From positions 37,966,027 to 38,030,026 of the forward strand of contig CM035233.1 of the NCBI GenBank assembly GCA_020226215.1: a stretch of DNA of 64,000 nucleotides. The letters are read 5' to 3'. Shown here piece by piece: positions 12,752 to 27,102 of this stretch. Every line of letters begins with the position of its first letter. Position 1 is the first letter of the stretch. The position numbers and the translations under genes were made by a program. The notes below the pieces were generated by a model. The model saw only the letters and a program-made list of their open reading frames with translations, ran no database searches and was not told where the DNA came from. This DNA is from Sindora glabra (lineage: Eukaryota > Streptophyta > Magnoliopsida > Fabales > Fabaceae).

Positions 12752-14097
12752 GAATCTAAGAGTACGCGTAACATGGTTACCCAAGAATTTTCTTTCTTTT
12801 TAAGCAAATTTATTTTGAATTGTCAAGTTCAGTTCGTAAACTTATCCTTTTCCTAAATTAATTTTTATATTTTTTATTTATTTTTACTTTTATTATATTT
12901 AATTATTTTAAATATTTATATTCAATTTTTTATAATTGAATTATAATGTAAAAATAATTAATAAATTATTTTTTAAAAATATAAACATTACTTAAATTAT
13001 TAATTATAAAAAATAAGAAAATAATTTGAACCTATTTAAATCTGCCAATTAACTTGATTTGTTTTAGTCCCCAACACGTTGAATCAAATTCATTCATACT
13101 CTTTTTTGATGGGTTTAATTTTTTTAATTCAATTTATAAAAAGACTACAAATTAATCTATTTTGCCCACAAATCCAGAATTCATTAAGCACCCGATTTAT
13201 AACTTGCTGATTTACAAAAAGCTGTTTTTGCTTTTGTTTGTTACATGACAGCCACTGATTTTTTTTAGTTCAGTGAATAAAATTTTCTTTTTAATAACGT
13301 CAAATTAAACAAGTTAATTTCTATCAAACTTAGAAGAATTTAATATTCTTACAATTTTTCACTAAATTCGAATTGCAACAAATTAAAAAGAAGCAAACTT
13401 CTTTACCCTTTCAATTAATAGTTAACGATAATTTACAAGAGTTTGTTGAAATTGAGAGAATGGAAACATTTGATTTACTTCTTTTTTTTTAAGAGCATAT
13501 TATTTACTTTCTTATAATAATTAGTAGAATCTAGACAATTGTGAACCCTCAATATATGTAGAGGAAGTGAATTTAAGAAAAATGAAAATAGCTAGCATTA
13601 CAAATTATATGGCGTCAATGTATATCTCCAGATTAATAGATCAGTATGAAATTGAGTTTGTCAAATGTACTTGAATGTTTGAGCAACAGGTGGCAAGGAG
13701 AAGGATTCTTAATCTATTAAAATATTTAAAATCATACATTAATATTATATAATTATTTGAAAATAAATTTAAAGAAATTTACATAAATTATTTGACTTCA
13801 TCAAATATTTTTATACTAGTTTTTCATACATTAATAAGTATGATCCTTCTGGAATATAAAATGAATTCAGGTGTTGACCAAAAAAAAAAAGAAAGAAAAA
13901 GAAGCTGCTTACATGTCTAGACACGCCTGAATAAACTTTTAAAGATATTATCAAATGTAAAATAAATTATATAATCAATTGTTAAAAATTTATTAATAAT
14001 TAATTATCCTATTGTTTAACCTATCAAGCCTGAAGGGAAGGAAAAATAAACGCAGAACATGAAAACTAATGACCAAGAGCTAAAATAGAGCCTTTTT
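12752..14097. other. intergenic DNA, no gene seen
   Basis: AT-rich sequence between two transposable elements. Short frames are present but none has a recognisable domain. It ends in a run of 13 T that became the target of the next element. Confidence 0.5.
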
Positions 14098-14107
14098 TTT
14101 TTTTTAA

Positions 14108-16314
14108 GGGAGGTTCTTGGGTACTCTCTTTTATGGTGTTCAGTGGTACTCAAAGACATTAAATGACTGACATTTGGCATGAAGGACGACAGAGCAGATT
14201 CAATACTTGGAAGGGTTCTCAATTTTCGTTATTTTGTAATATTTTATTATATAATACTAATTTTGATCTTTTTATTACTTTTATATTAATAATTTAAATG
14301 CAAAATACCAAATTACTACTTAAAAGAAATTAAAGTAACAATAAACTAGTACTTAAGACGTGTAGACGGTCATTTAGTATTAATTTTAAAAATTTTACAT
14401 TAATTTAATATTTATATCATTAAATCTCGTATGAATAATCATTTTCTTTTAAAATTTTAATTTTTCATCATTCAAATATATATATAAATTATTTGAAATA
14501 AAAAATAAGTTAATTTCTTATGAATATCCATTTTTAATAATAATTTCACACTGACATTTAACCTTTTTTATGCCAACTAAAATTTTATTAAGCATATCTC
14601 ATATAAATTTTTTTAACTTTAATAGTAAAATAAAAATGATAATATTACTAAACTAACATAAGATGTAAAAAAAAATTAATGTTACATGAATATTAAAATA
14701 TTTTAAATATTAATTTGATGTCTTATAAATTTTTAAATATTAATTTAATGACTTATTCTTTAAAACCTTATTCACTGTGCATTGCATAAATTATATAAAA
14801 GAAGGTGAAGAAAGTTTGTTTGACAAATAATCTTTAATTAGATTTTACTTGATTTGAGTATTTTTAATTGTTTGACTAAGTTAATAAATTAATTTGAATA
14901 TTTAATAAATAAATATTTTGATTAGCTTAGTAGCTCTCAAATAATTTTTTAAAAATTAAGAATAGGAACTTTTTAAATTAACTAATTTACATTTATTATA
15001 AAAATGATATTCTTATCTCTAATTATAATTTTTTTATTTCGATTAGTAATAAATAAAAAATTCTAAATTGCATTTATTTATTTCTTAAAAAATCTAATTT
15101 GTATAATAAATTATAATTATTTATTTTTAAATAAAATTTAAATAAGTATAATAAATTATATTACAATATTAAGCAATATTTTTTCAATATATATTATTCT
15201 TTAATTCAAAAGATTAATAATTTTATTATTACATTTTGTTTTATTCTCTATGGAATGAAACATATATTTTGTTCTTTTTTATATAATTATAGAAAAGACA
15301 TGATTATATTCATGCAATTTTTCATTATTATGTAAATATTTTAATATAATCTATTATATTTATTTAAATTTTATTTAAAAATGAATAATCATAATTTATT
15401 ATACAAATCATTTTTTTAAGAAATGACTAAATATAGTTTAGTACTTTTTTATTTATTAAGGATTGAAATGTAAAAATAATTATAATTATATATAAGAATA
15501 TTATTTTTATATTAAATACAAATTAGTTAATTCAAAACGTTATTATTCTTAATTTTTTTAAAAAAATTAAGAGCTAATAAGCTGATTAAAATAATTGTTA
15601 ATTTATTAATTTAGTCAAACAATTAAAGATAATCAAATCAATACATGACAAATAAGGTTTTAAAGAATAAATCATTAAATTAATATATAAAAATTTATAA
15701 GACATCAAATTAATATTTAAAATATTTTAATACTCATGTAGCATTAATTTTTTACATCTTATGTTAGTCTAGTAATATTATCATTTTTTATTTTCCTATT
15801 AAAGTTAAAAAATTTTATACGAGATATGCTTAATAAACTTTTGGTTGGCATAAAAAAGGTTAAATGTCAATGTGAAATTATTATTATTAAAAATGGATAT
15901 TTATACGAAATTAAGTTATTTTTTTTGCAAATAATTTATATATATTTGAATGATAAAAAATTAAAATTTTAAAATAAAATTATTATTCATACAAGATTTA
16001 ATGATATAAATATTAAATTAATGTAAAATTTTGGAAATTAATACTAAATAAACATCTAAACATCATGAGTATTAGTTGATTGTTTCATTAATTTTTTTCA
16101 AGTAGTAATTTGGTATTTTGTATTTAAATTATTAATATGAAAGAAATAAAATGATCAAAATTAATGTTATATAATCAAATATTAAAAAATAACTAAAATT
16201 GACTGCCTTTCCAAATATTGAAATCTGCTCTGTCGTCCTTTATGCCAACTGTCAACCATTAATATCTTTGAGTATCATTGAGCATCATAAAAAAAGAGTA
16301 TCCAAGAATCTCCC
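14108..16314. mobile_element. palindromic MULE-like foldback element
   Basis: The two halves are reverse complements over almost their whole length: about 1.0-1.1 kb per arm around a short centre near 15200-15330. The termini start GGGAGRTTCTTGGRTACTCT. The 10 bases before the element and the 10 bases after it are identical (TTTTTTTTAA), matching the 9-11 bp duplications of Mutator-like elements. The arms share landmarks such as GGACGACAGAGCAGATT (about 14184-14200 and its complement near 16225-16240) and ACATAAGATGTAAAAAA. No transposase or cargo is visible. Arm divergence is modest, with scattered substitutions and small indels. Confidence 0.8.
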
Positions 16315-16324
16315 TTTTTTTTAA

Positions 16325-16600
16325 TAATAGTGGAAGTTACGAAAGTGTAAAGTCCTCAAAAAAATATCGCATACTTAAATCAAAATCAAAGCTCTCCACT
16401 AAAATACACTTGTTTACGGTTAAAGCTGCATCACTCTAACTCTAATGATTAGTAGGAATATTACTTCAACCGTTTGGTTCGGTACAACTCTGTCAGACTT
16501 GGAATTGGAATTCGAAAGCTCATCTATAAAACAGCTTTGCAAGATAAATTTCAATCATGAAAGCCCATGTTAGATTTACTTATTAAACCATGTCCTATGG
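16325..16600. other. short intergenic stretch, no gene seen
   Basis: Sequence between the palindromic element and a small MITE-like repeat. It has slightly higher GC than its surroundings, but no coding region or RNA gene that I recognise. Confidence 0.4.
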
Positions 16601-16601
16601 C

Positions 16602-16836
16602 TTTATTTACCCATTGTATGGATGGGAAGAAAATAAAGAGAAAAGAAAAAAATTAAATTTAAATTGAAAAGAAAATAAAAGAAAAAATTTTTAAAATTTG
16701 AATTGTTGAAAAAGTTTTAACTACTAATTTAATATTTAATATTTCTTTTCTTTTTTTTTCCTTTGTAAAGGTAGCAGAGAAAAAAATTTTAAAAATTTTT
16801 CTTTTCCAATTTCTTTCCTCCCATTCAAATAAATTC
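16602..16836. mobile_element. possible small MITE
   Basis: About 235 bp with imperfect inverted ends: TTTATTT followed by GATGGGAAGAAA on the left, and on the right the complement of TTTATTTGAATGGGAGGAAA. The inside is purine-rich on the left and pyrimidine-rich on the right, so it could fold on itself. No certain target duplication, so the family is not assigned. Confidence 0.4.
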
Positions 16837-17013
16837 TTAATATTTGAAATATTAAGTTTTGGAGAACTTTAAGAAGTTAAGGTTTTGAGGTTGATAATTC
16901 ATAAAGTATAGATTAAGGAAAACATTGTTAAATAACTTTGTTTTTTACTTTCTTGGTTGCTTTTGCTTGCTAGAACTTGCCATTTTAAGCATGCTAAACA
17001 CATCCTATATTGC

Positions 17014-17508
17014 TGTTGGGAAAATTTTAATTATAATAATAATGAAATTCATTATCAAAATTTAGATATTTCATATTTAATTATCAAGAAGAATATATTA
17101 CTAGACGTGAAAGCGTATTTGAATTCATAGAAATTAATGAAATTGTAGTTTCACAGTTTTTAATCTTCCAAATGAGTGCGTATCATTTTTTAGAGAAAAC
17201 CTTTGTTATTTTCTAATGATAGGATATTAGAAAATAAAATCCTTATGCATGCAATTTAGGGACCATAATATTTTATTTATTTTCTTTATTTTTCTTATTT
17301 TTAATTCGCTCGTCATAAATAAGAAATAAAACTTTTAAATCTCTATGCATAAAAATCCATATTTAATAAGATGATTTAAACTCATTTAACTTTAAACTTT
17401 ATTTTATCATTTTAATTTGGGCCAAATCTTATGATGGTCAATAAAATACAATTATTACTGTTATTTACATACATATACAATGCATATGTCCATTAAAAAA
17501 TCTAAAAA
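17014..17508 (-). repeat. LTR of the Copia element (3' LTR in its own sense)
   Basis: About 495 bp starting TGTTGG on the plus strand, aligning with 22415 onwards through shared words such as AATTATCAAGAA, TTTTTAGAGAAAACCT and TAAGAAATAA. It ends near CCATTAAAAAATCTA, which also occurs, with one change, immediately right of the 28-kb insertion. Because this LTR is not interrupted, it shows what the insertion site looked like: TTTACATACATATACAATG in the corresponding place. Confidence 0.8.
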
Positions 17509-17518
17509 TCTCTCACTT
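17509..17518 (-). other. polypurine tract of the Copia element
   Basis: On the minus strand the sequence AAGTGAGAGA lies directly before the LTR. Plant Copia elements usually have AAGTGGGAGA at this place, priming plus-strand DNA synthesis. One base differs from that form. Confidence 0.6.
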
Positions 17519-17520
17519 AG

Positions 17521-17525
<5 letters not shown>

Positions 17526-17558
<33 letters not shown>
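17526..17558. repeat. (AT)n microsatellite
   Basis: About 33 bp of alternating AT just inside the Copia polypurine tract. Confidence 0.9.
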
Positions 17559-17559
<1 letters not shown>

Positions 17560-17934
17560 CACTTTATAATTGTGTATTATAATATAACCTTATGAACTCA
17601 AAAATTGCTATCATTATCGTAATTATTTTTAATTAATCTAGTCCATCTATTATATCAACATAGGATTAAAGTGACCTTCAGTATAATGTTTGTAATTAAA
17701 TCCATCAATGGTCACATATATCAATACAATCAATGATATGGATCAAGCATGGACATATAGCATGGAAATTACATGCAATGAAATCTTAATATGCCTATTT
17801 CCAACTGATCCGCGTTATTTCTTAATGAGATCAAACCAAATAAAATCAAAGTGTAATTAAACAAAACCTTTATATTTTAGTAAATAACTATAAAATATTC
17901 ATAAACTATTTATAGAAGAAAATACATAAAAATA

Positions 17935-18640
17935 TAAACTCCTACTAAACTGACATATCATCAAGTGATATCACACCCATATGAGCAGTTTACTCATAAA
18001 AAATCTTGAGTGGTAAACTATTAATAAAGGGATCTGTAATCATGGAGTTTGTCCCGATGTGTTTTATAGATATCTAATCATTTTGGACTCTTTCTTTAAT
18101 AATTAGGAATTTAATGTCTATGTGCTTTAACTTTGACAAAATCCTATTATTGTTCGAATATAGTACTACTAACTAATTGCCATAAAATAATTTTAATGGT
18201 CCTTTTATGGCATTCATAATTTACAATCTAGTGACCAAATTTTACAATTATATCCCAAGGTTGAATGTCTTATAACATGCTATAAATTCAACTATCATGG
18301 TGGAAAAAGCTATGAGTGCTTGCTTATTACTCTTCCAAAAAATAACTCCTCCAATAAGCAGATGAATATAGCCTGAATTAAATTTATAACTATCTTAGCA
18401 TCCTACAAAATCAAAATCAGAACACCTAATGATCTTTACTTGATCCAATCTCTTGTATGTAGATACCATATGGTCTTTTTGGTTGCTTTCCAATGATCCA
18501 TTTCTGAATTGCTCAAGTATTTATCTAATATCCCAATAATGTACACAAAATCTAGACATGTACAAACCTAAGCATATATCAGACTCTAATTAAACTTGTA
18601 GTATATACAATCATTAACCTTATTTATTTAAAAACTAAAG
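17935..18640 (-). pseudogene. Copia RNase H domain, degenerate
   Basis: Minus-strand translation gives the Copia RNase H order with several stops: an SDxDFVGC-like segment, SGYIHLLIGG, FWKSNKQALIAFST, then KHIDIKFLIIKERV and the tail TDPFINSLPLKIFYE. In family terms this is the ribonuclease H that removes RNA from the RNA-DNA hybrid, at the C-terminus of the polyprotein. The upstream junction runs directly into integrase-tail sequence, so the reverse transcriptase core with its YVDD box was deleted. Not functional. Confidence 0.8.
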
Positions 18641-18789
18641 GAGATGGCAACTTGATAAAACTTATAATACCACTAATAGGAAGTTTACTTAAGCTCATAG
18701 ATAAATTTCTCCACTTTTAAAAGTTAGACCTTTCAATGGCTTAATGAAAGTTAACTAGATCATCTTTCACTATTATGATGTATACCTTA

Positions 18790-20030
18790 TGATCTCGGAG
18801 AAAAATGATGTAATCATCTAAAACTACATCTATCCACTCTCTAATTGATTTTCTTAATTGCATTTGCTCTTGAGATTGTTAAGTTTGTTTTTTAAAAATA
18901 ACCTATTGACCTTGATTAGGGAGATTTTTAATATTGTCTTATGATTCTAGAGTTACTTCTCAAGTAATGTCAAGAATAGAAACCTAATTATGATCAATGA
19001 CAACCATAGGAAAAGAAATGAATTTCTCTTCAAAGATAAAGTTTTTAATCTTATTTCTCACACCCAAACTCAATATCCTTAAAGAACTTGGCATTTTTCA
19101 TCTTAAAGAAGGACTTAGTTATGAGATCATAAAACTTGTATCATCGAGACCATTTAGAACGCCTCACAAAATAGCTATTAACCATTCTTGAGTCTGGTTT
19201 CTTTTCATTTAACCTCTAAGTAACCTTAAACATATAGATGTTTTATGCTAGGCTTTTTGGCCGTCCATAATTCATATAGGATTTTGGTCATTGAGTTAAT
19301 TGGGACTTTGTTAAAAATATAAGTTGTGATTTTTAATGACTCTTCCCAGAATGAATCCAACAAGGTTGTATAACTAATCATATTCCTAACCATATGCTTT
19401 AAGGTTTTATTTTATCTTTTAGCAAGACCATTCTTGTTAGAGCTCCCTAGCATAATGTATTATGGGACAATACTACATTTTTCTAGGAATTTGGCAAATG
19501 GTCCTAGACGTTGTTCACCTAATTCATCATATTTACCATAGTATTCACCACTATAGTGAGACCTAACACTTTTAATCCTTTTGTTGAGTTGATTCTCAAT
19601 TTCAGCTTTGAAAGCCTTGAACACATCTAATACTTAAGACTTCTTATGAATAAGATAAAGGTATCCATAACATAAAAAAAATCATCTATGAATGTAATAA
19701 AATATTGCTAACCATTCCAAGAAGCCATAAGGAATAGCTGGCAAATGTCTATATGCATTAGTTCTAAGATGTTTGAAGATATTTTAGCACCTAATCTCCT
19801 TATATTTGTATGTTTCCTCTTTAATGCACTTAACATAACTTCAAAGCTTGATAGATCAAAAGGATCAAGAATTCCATTTAACATAAGTTTTCCAATTCCT
19901 TGTTTAGAAATGTGCTTTAAATGCTTATGCCAAAATAATGCAAAATTCTTATTAGTTAATCTTCTTTTCGTGCCACATGAACTAACATGCAAGATTTCAT
20001 TAAATGAGGAAATTGTATCAAGCATGTAAA
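18790..20030 (-). pseudogene. Copia GAG-pre-integrase and integrase, degenerate
   Basis: The best frame (about 19708-20025) shows the GAG-pre-integrase pattern LFWHKHLKHISKQGI and then ELMHIDICQLF, which includes the first catalytic Asp region of the integrase. Further on come FITFIDDF, GEYYGKYDE, GPFAKFLEKC, the KNGLAKR.NKTL block and ELWTAKKPSIKHL, and finally the post-integrase tail REW.DVVLDDYI. Several stops and frame shifts interrupt these. The zinc-binding region has lost cysteines (a conserved CxxC is absent). The domain would insert retrotransposon cDNA into the genome; this copy cannot make it. Confidence 0.82.
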
Positions 20031-20289
20031 TATTTTCATATATAGATAAAGAATCAAAATCAACAAGTTTTAAATCATTAAAAAAAAGGACTAAATTGAC
20101 TATTTCGAAAAGAACAAGAGTAACTAAATAAAAACCATATTCTATCTAAATGACAATACAACATAAATTTGATTTAAATCCAAATAAAATCCACTACTTA
20201 ATTATAACTTGAAAGTTTCAATTGCCTCAATTCTAACTGACTTGCCATTGCCCATATAGATATATCTTTCACCATTACTTAGCCTTTGG
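20031..20289 (-). pseudogene. Copia protease region, degraded
   Basis: This stretch lies between the gag zinc knuckle and the GAG-pre-integrase domain, where Copia elements encode the aspartic protease. The translation contains MGNGKSVRIEAI and further fragments typical of the sequence after the protease, but no DSG or DTG active-site motif was found. I infer the protease from position only. Confidence 0.5.
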
Positions 20290-21103
20290 CAACTTAGGCA
20301 ACCCTTTCTTTACATGCTAAGAGTGACATTTGGTGCATTATCTTTTTTCATGAGAAGTATTTCCACAAAAGTAGCAAGAAAATTCCTTAGTTGCCTTTTT
20401 GGTTCATTTATGTTGCTTCTTCTATGATGAAACAACCACAAAATCCATATCCTTCTTCTTCTTCTTCTTATTGTCTTCACTTTCAATCTTTTCTTACTTC
20501 AATCTTTCTTCTTCTCCTACACAATATGAAATGAGTTCATTAACAATCTAATTCTCCTTTTGGTAGTTATAACTAGCCTTAAATTGACCGAATTATATAC
20601 AAAAAGAGATTAGAACTAAATACACAAATAAGTCCTTAGATAGTTATAATCTTAGTACTTTTAGTTTTGATACAAGATGATACATTTCCAAAATGTGCTC
20701 CTTGATGTTCTATTTGCCTTTATACCTTGTAGAAACAAGACTTCCTAGAAGGCTACTTATCTCTGCCTTTTCATTTTTTTTAGGCAAAACATTTCTTAAG
20801 TTCTTTAAGTAATAATTTAGCATCATTCTTTTTAAACATTATGCCTTTTAAGGTTTTTAAAATTGCACGTTTTATGATCATATGACTCATGCGATTTGAG
20901 CATTCCCATTTCTCCAAATTCCTTTTAGCATTAAAGGAACTTACGTTAGTAAGAGTAAAGGGTTGCTTAATCTAAAGAGCAAGGTCTAGATCCATGCAAC
21001 CAAAAACAATCATGATGTTTTTTTTTCAATCTTTAAAATTTGTGCCATTAAGTACATGGATAAAGTTAATGTTTGTAGATACTAAAGTAGTAGAAGTATT
21101 CAT
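20290..21103 (-). pseudogene. Copia gag with CCHC zinc knuckle, degenerate
   Basis: The minus-strand ATG at 21103 opens a gag of the UBN2 type: LNGTNFKD, IMIVFGCMDLDLAL, EKWECSNRMSHMIIKRAI. Several in-frame stops and one frame shift follow. Near the C-terminus (20335-20375) is a C-x2-C-x4-H-x4-C zinc knuckle, CYFCGNTSHEK..C, with a stop codon just before its last Cys. Gag packages the RNA genome in the virus-like particle. Start, order and motif fit Copia well, but the gene is dead. Confidence 0.82.
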
Positions 21104-21779
21104 AGAATCTAGAACAAATAAACAAAGCAACAAGCTTATAATTAAAATATAAATTTAACATGAATAACATATTCAAATAATGACAAGTCCCATTACAAGA
21201 TACCTATTACAACATCGAAATTTAGTTTTTAGACATAAAAATTAACTTGTCATTGGTACTTTTGGTGTAGTAATCAAATATTGATAATAAATTCATATTA
21301 AATAATAAGCCTTTCTTTGGACCGATTTAATAGTCACATGGAAAACCTAATAATTGTCACATAATTATCATCACAAGTGTGTTTAAATTTCAACCAAATA
21401 ATAACATTCCTTTGGCCCGGTCATTATTCACATAAAATTTGAACACGTAACTATCTTAATATTTCAAATTAATCAATTTATATAAGAGAGGTTACTTTAG
21501 TAATTTGTTACTTTAATCAATTAATTTAAATATCAGACACCTAAAATTAAATAATAAAAGATGCCAAAATTTGAATTTAAATCCTTAAATAAATATATAA
21601 TTTATTAATCCCAATCCATAAAATAGTATAACACTAACATCATATATATATATCAAATCAAAAATTGTATATCATTGAATCCTTGTATATTATATATAAA
21701 TAATTCAAAGCAAAACATATTATATATATTCCAATTTAATATTATCAACATTAAATTACAATTCTTTATTTTAATAGGC

Positions 21780-21837
<58 letters not shown>

Positions 21838-22400
21838 ATGATAAACCATATATGCTTAATCCATTAGAATGGATATATTGAATCCATAAATATTATGTAA
21901 ACTTAATATAAATATATAAAATTAACATAAAAATGTTTTGCTTTCACTTTAAATTTCATTGGTATATCAATTTAAATATATCAAAATTGGAGATTCAAAA
22001 CATATGTATATAAGCAAAGCCAAATCTCCAATTTATATAACCATATGACATAAACAAATCAAAGATTCTATTTTGAATATAATCCATAAACCTTTTTTTA
22101 TATAATCCATCAAAACAGTACCATAAAAAACAAACCGTATGTAAATAAAACTGCAACAAGGTAGTCTATCAAACTTGAATTTGGAAGGCATTGAATATAT
22201 GATGTTGACATTATCATCTCAAAATTTTATATATAATATAAAACAATACAACGTTACGAACACATAATGATATAAAACCGAAGATCAATATGTGAAACTT
22301 CAAATAATTTAAATCAATATATCTATAAATGATGAATGTCAACATCAAATCATATACATGATATTAATTTTAATTTCTTTCTCAATAATTTAATATGAAG
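21104..22400 (-). other. Copia leader region, no gene
   Basis: About 1.3 kb between the primer-binding site and the gag start, long for a Copia leader. It contains a (CATA)n/(AT)n microsatellite at about 21783-21838 and no protein domain. It may include an old insertion or an unusually long untranslated leader. The 68-codon plus-strand frame over the microsatellite is not a gene. Confidence 0.5.
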
Positions 22401-22412
22401 TTTCTTATACCA
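22401..22412 (-). other. Copia primer-binding site, initiator tRNA-Met type
   Basis: On the minus strand TGGTATAAGAAA follows the LTR end after a 2-base AT spacer. It matches the common plant site TGGTATCAGAGC, which pairs with the 3' end of initiator tRNA-Met, with changes at three positions. This fixes the orientation of the element as minus. Confidence 0.75.
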
Positions 22413-22414
22413 AT

Positions 22415-26505
<4,091 letters not shown>

Positions 26506-27102
26506 TGAATTATATGCTTAAAATTAAGATGTCATAATCATGCGTGGGGGTTTTAGGCTTCAAAATTGGTGAATATGTGGGTGTTTGTGCGTCAGGTTTG
26601 GGTGAGAAAATGGTAGTGAAATGTGTAGAGAATGATGGCTTCTTATCCACATGTTTGCATTTATTGTTGAAAATATTTATCTTTTACAGCTTAAGATATG
26701 CTGTGTCTCTGCCACACTTAATTCATTTAGATGTCACACCTTCTTTTGACTTTGTCGTTATATACATTTTCATTGCACTCAGTTTGTTATTTAAAATGTA
26801 TACTAGTTTTTAGGAGAAAATATAAATAAACAGAACCTCAAAACTTCTTAGAAGCTTAAGCATATGATGTTTATGGGAATAGTGAAATCAATGCATTTTT
26901 CAATACTTTATCATGTTGATGCGCAGGAATCAGATTTTATATTAATAATGAAATTTATAAGATAAAAAAGAAGAAAACATATTCATAGTCGGTTATATGT
27001 TATGTGTGTTAGTTGCTTATATTGTATTAATTTTTGAATCAGTGATGGGTGTTGGTTAATACTTCACTAAATTCTTTTTGAATTTGTTCACATGGGTAGG
27101 TA
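26506..27102 (+). other. spacer before the transposase, likely 5' UTR intron
   Basis: About 600 bp between the end of the inverted repeat and the transposase start. It has no domain-bearing frame. TTCACATGGGTAG just before the ATG would serve as a splice acceptor. An 89-codon frame at 26544-26813 has no recognisable features. Confidence 0.4.

Noticed and set aside
19745..20029. 94-codon plus-strand frame
   Set aside because: It is antisense to the Copia GAG-pre-integrase domain, which has clear family motifs on the minus strand.
21675..21881. 68-codon plus-strand frame with a His-Thr-Tyr-Ile repeat
   Set aside because: It is the translation of a CATA/AT microsatellite.
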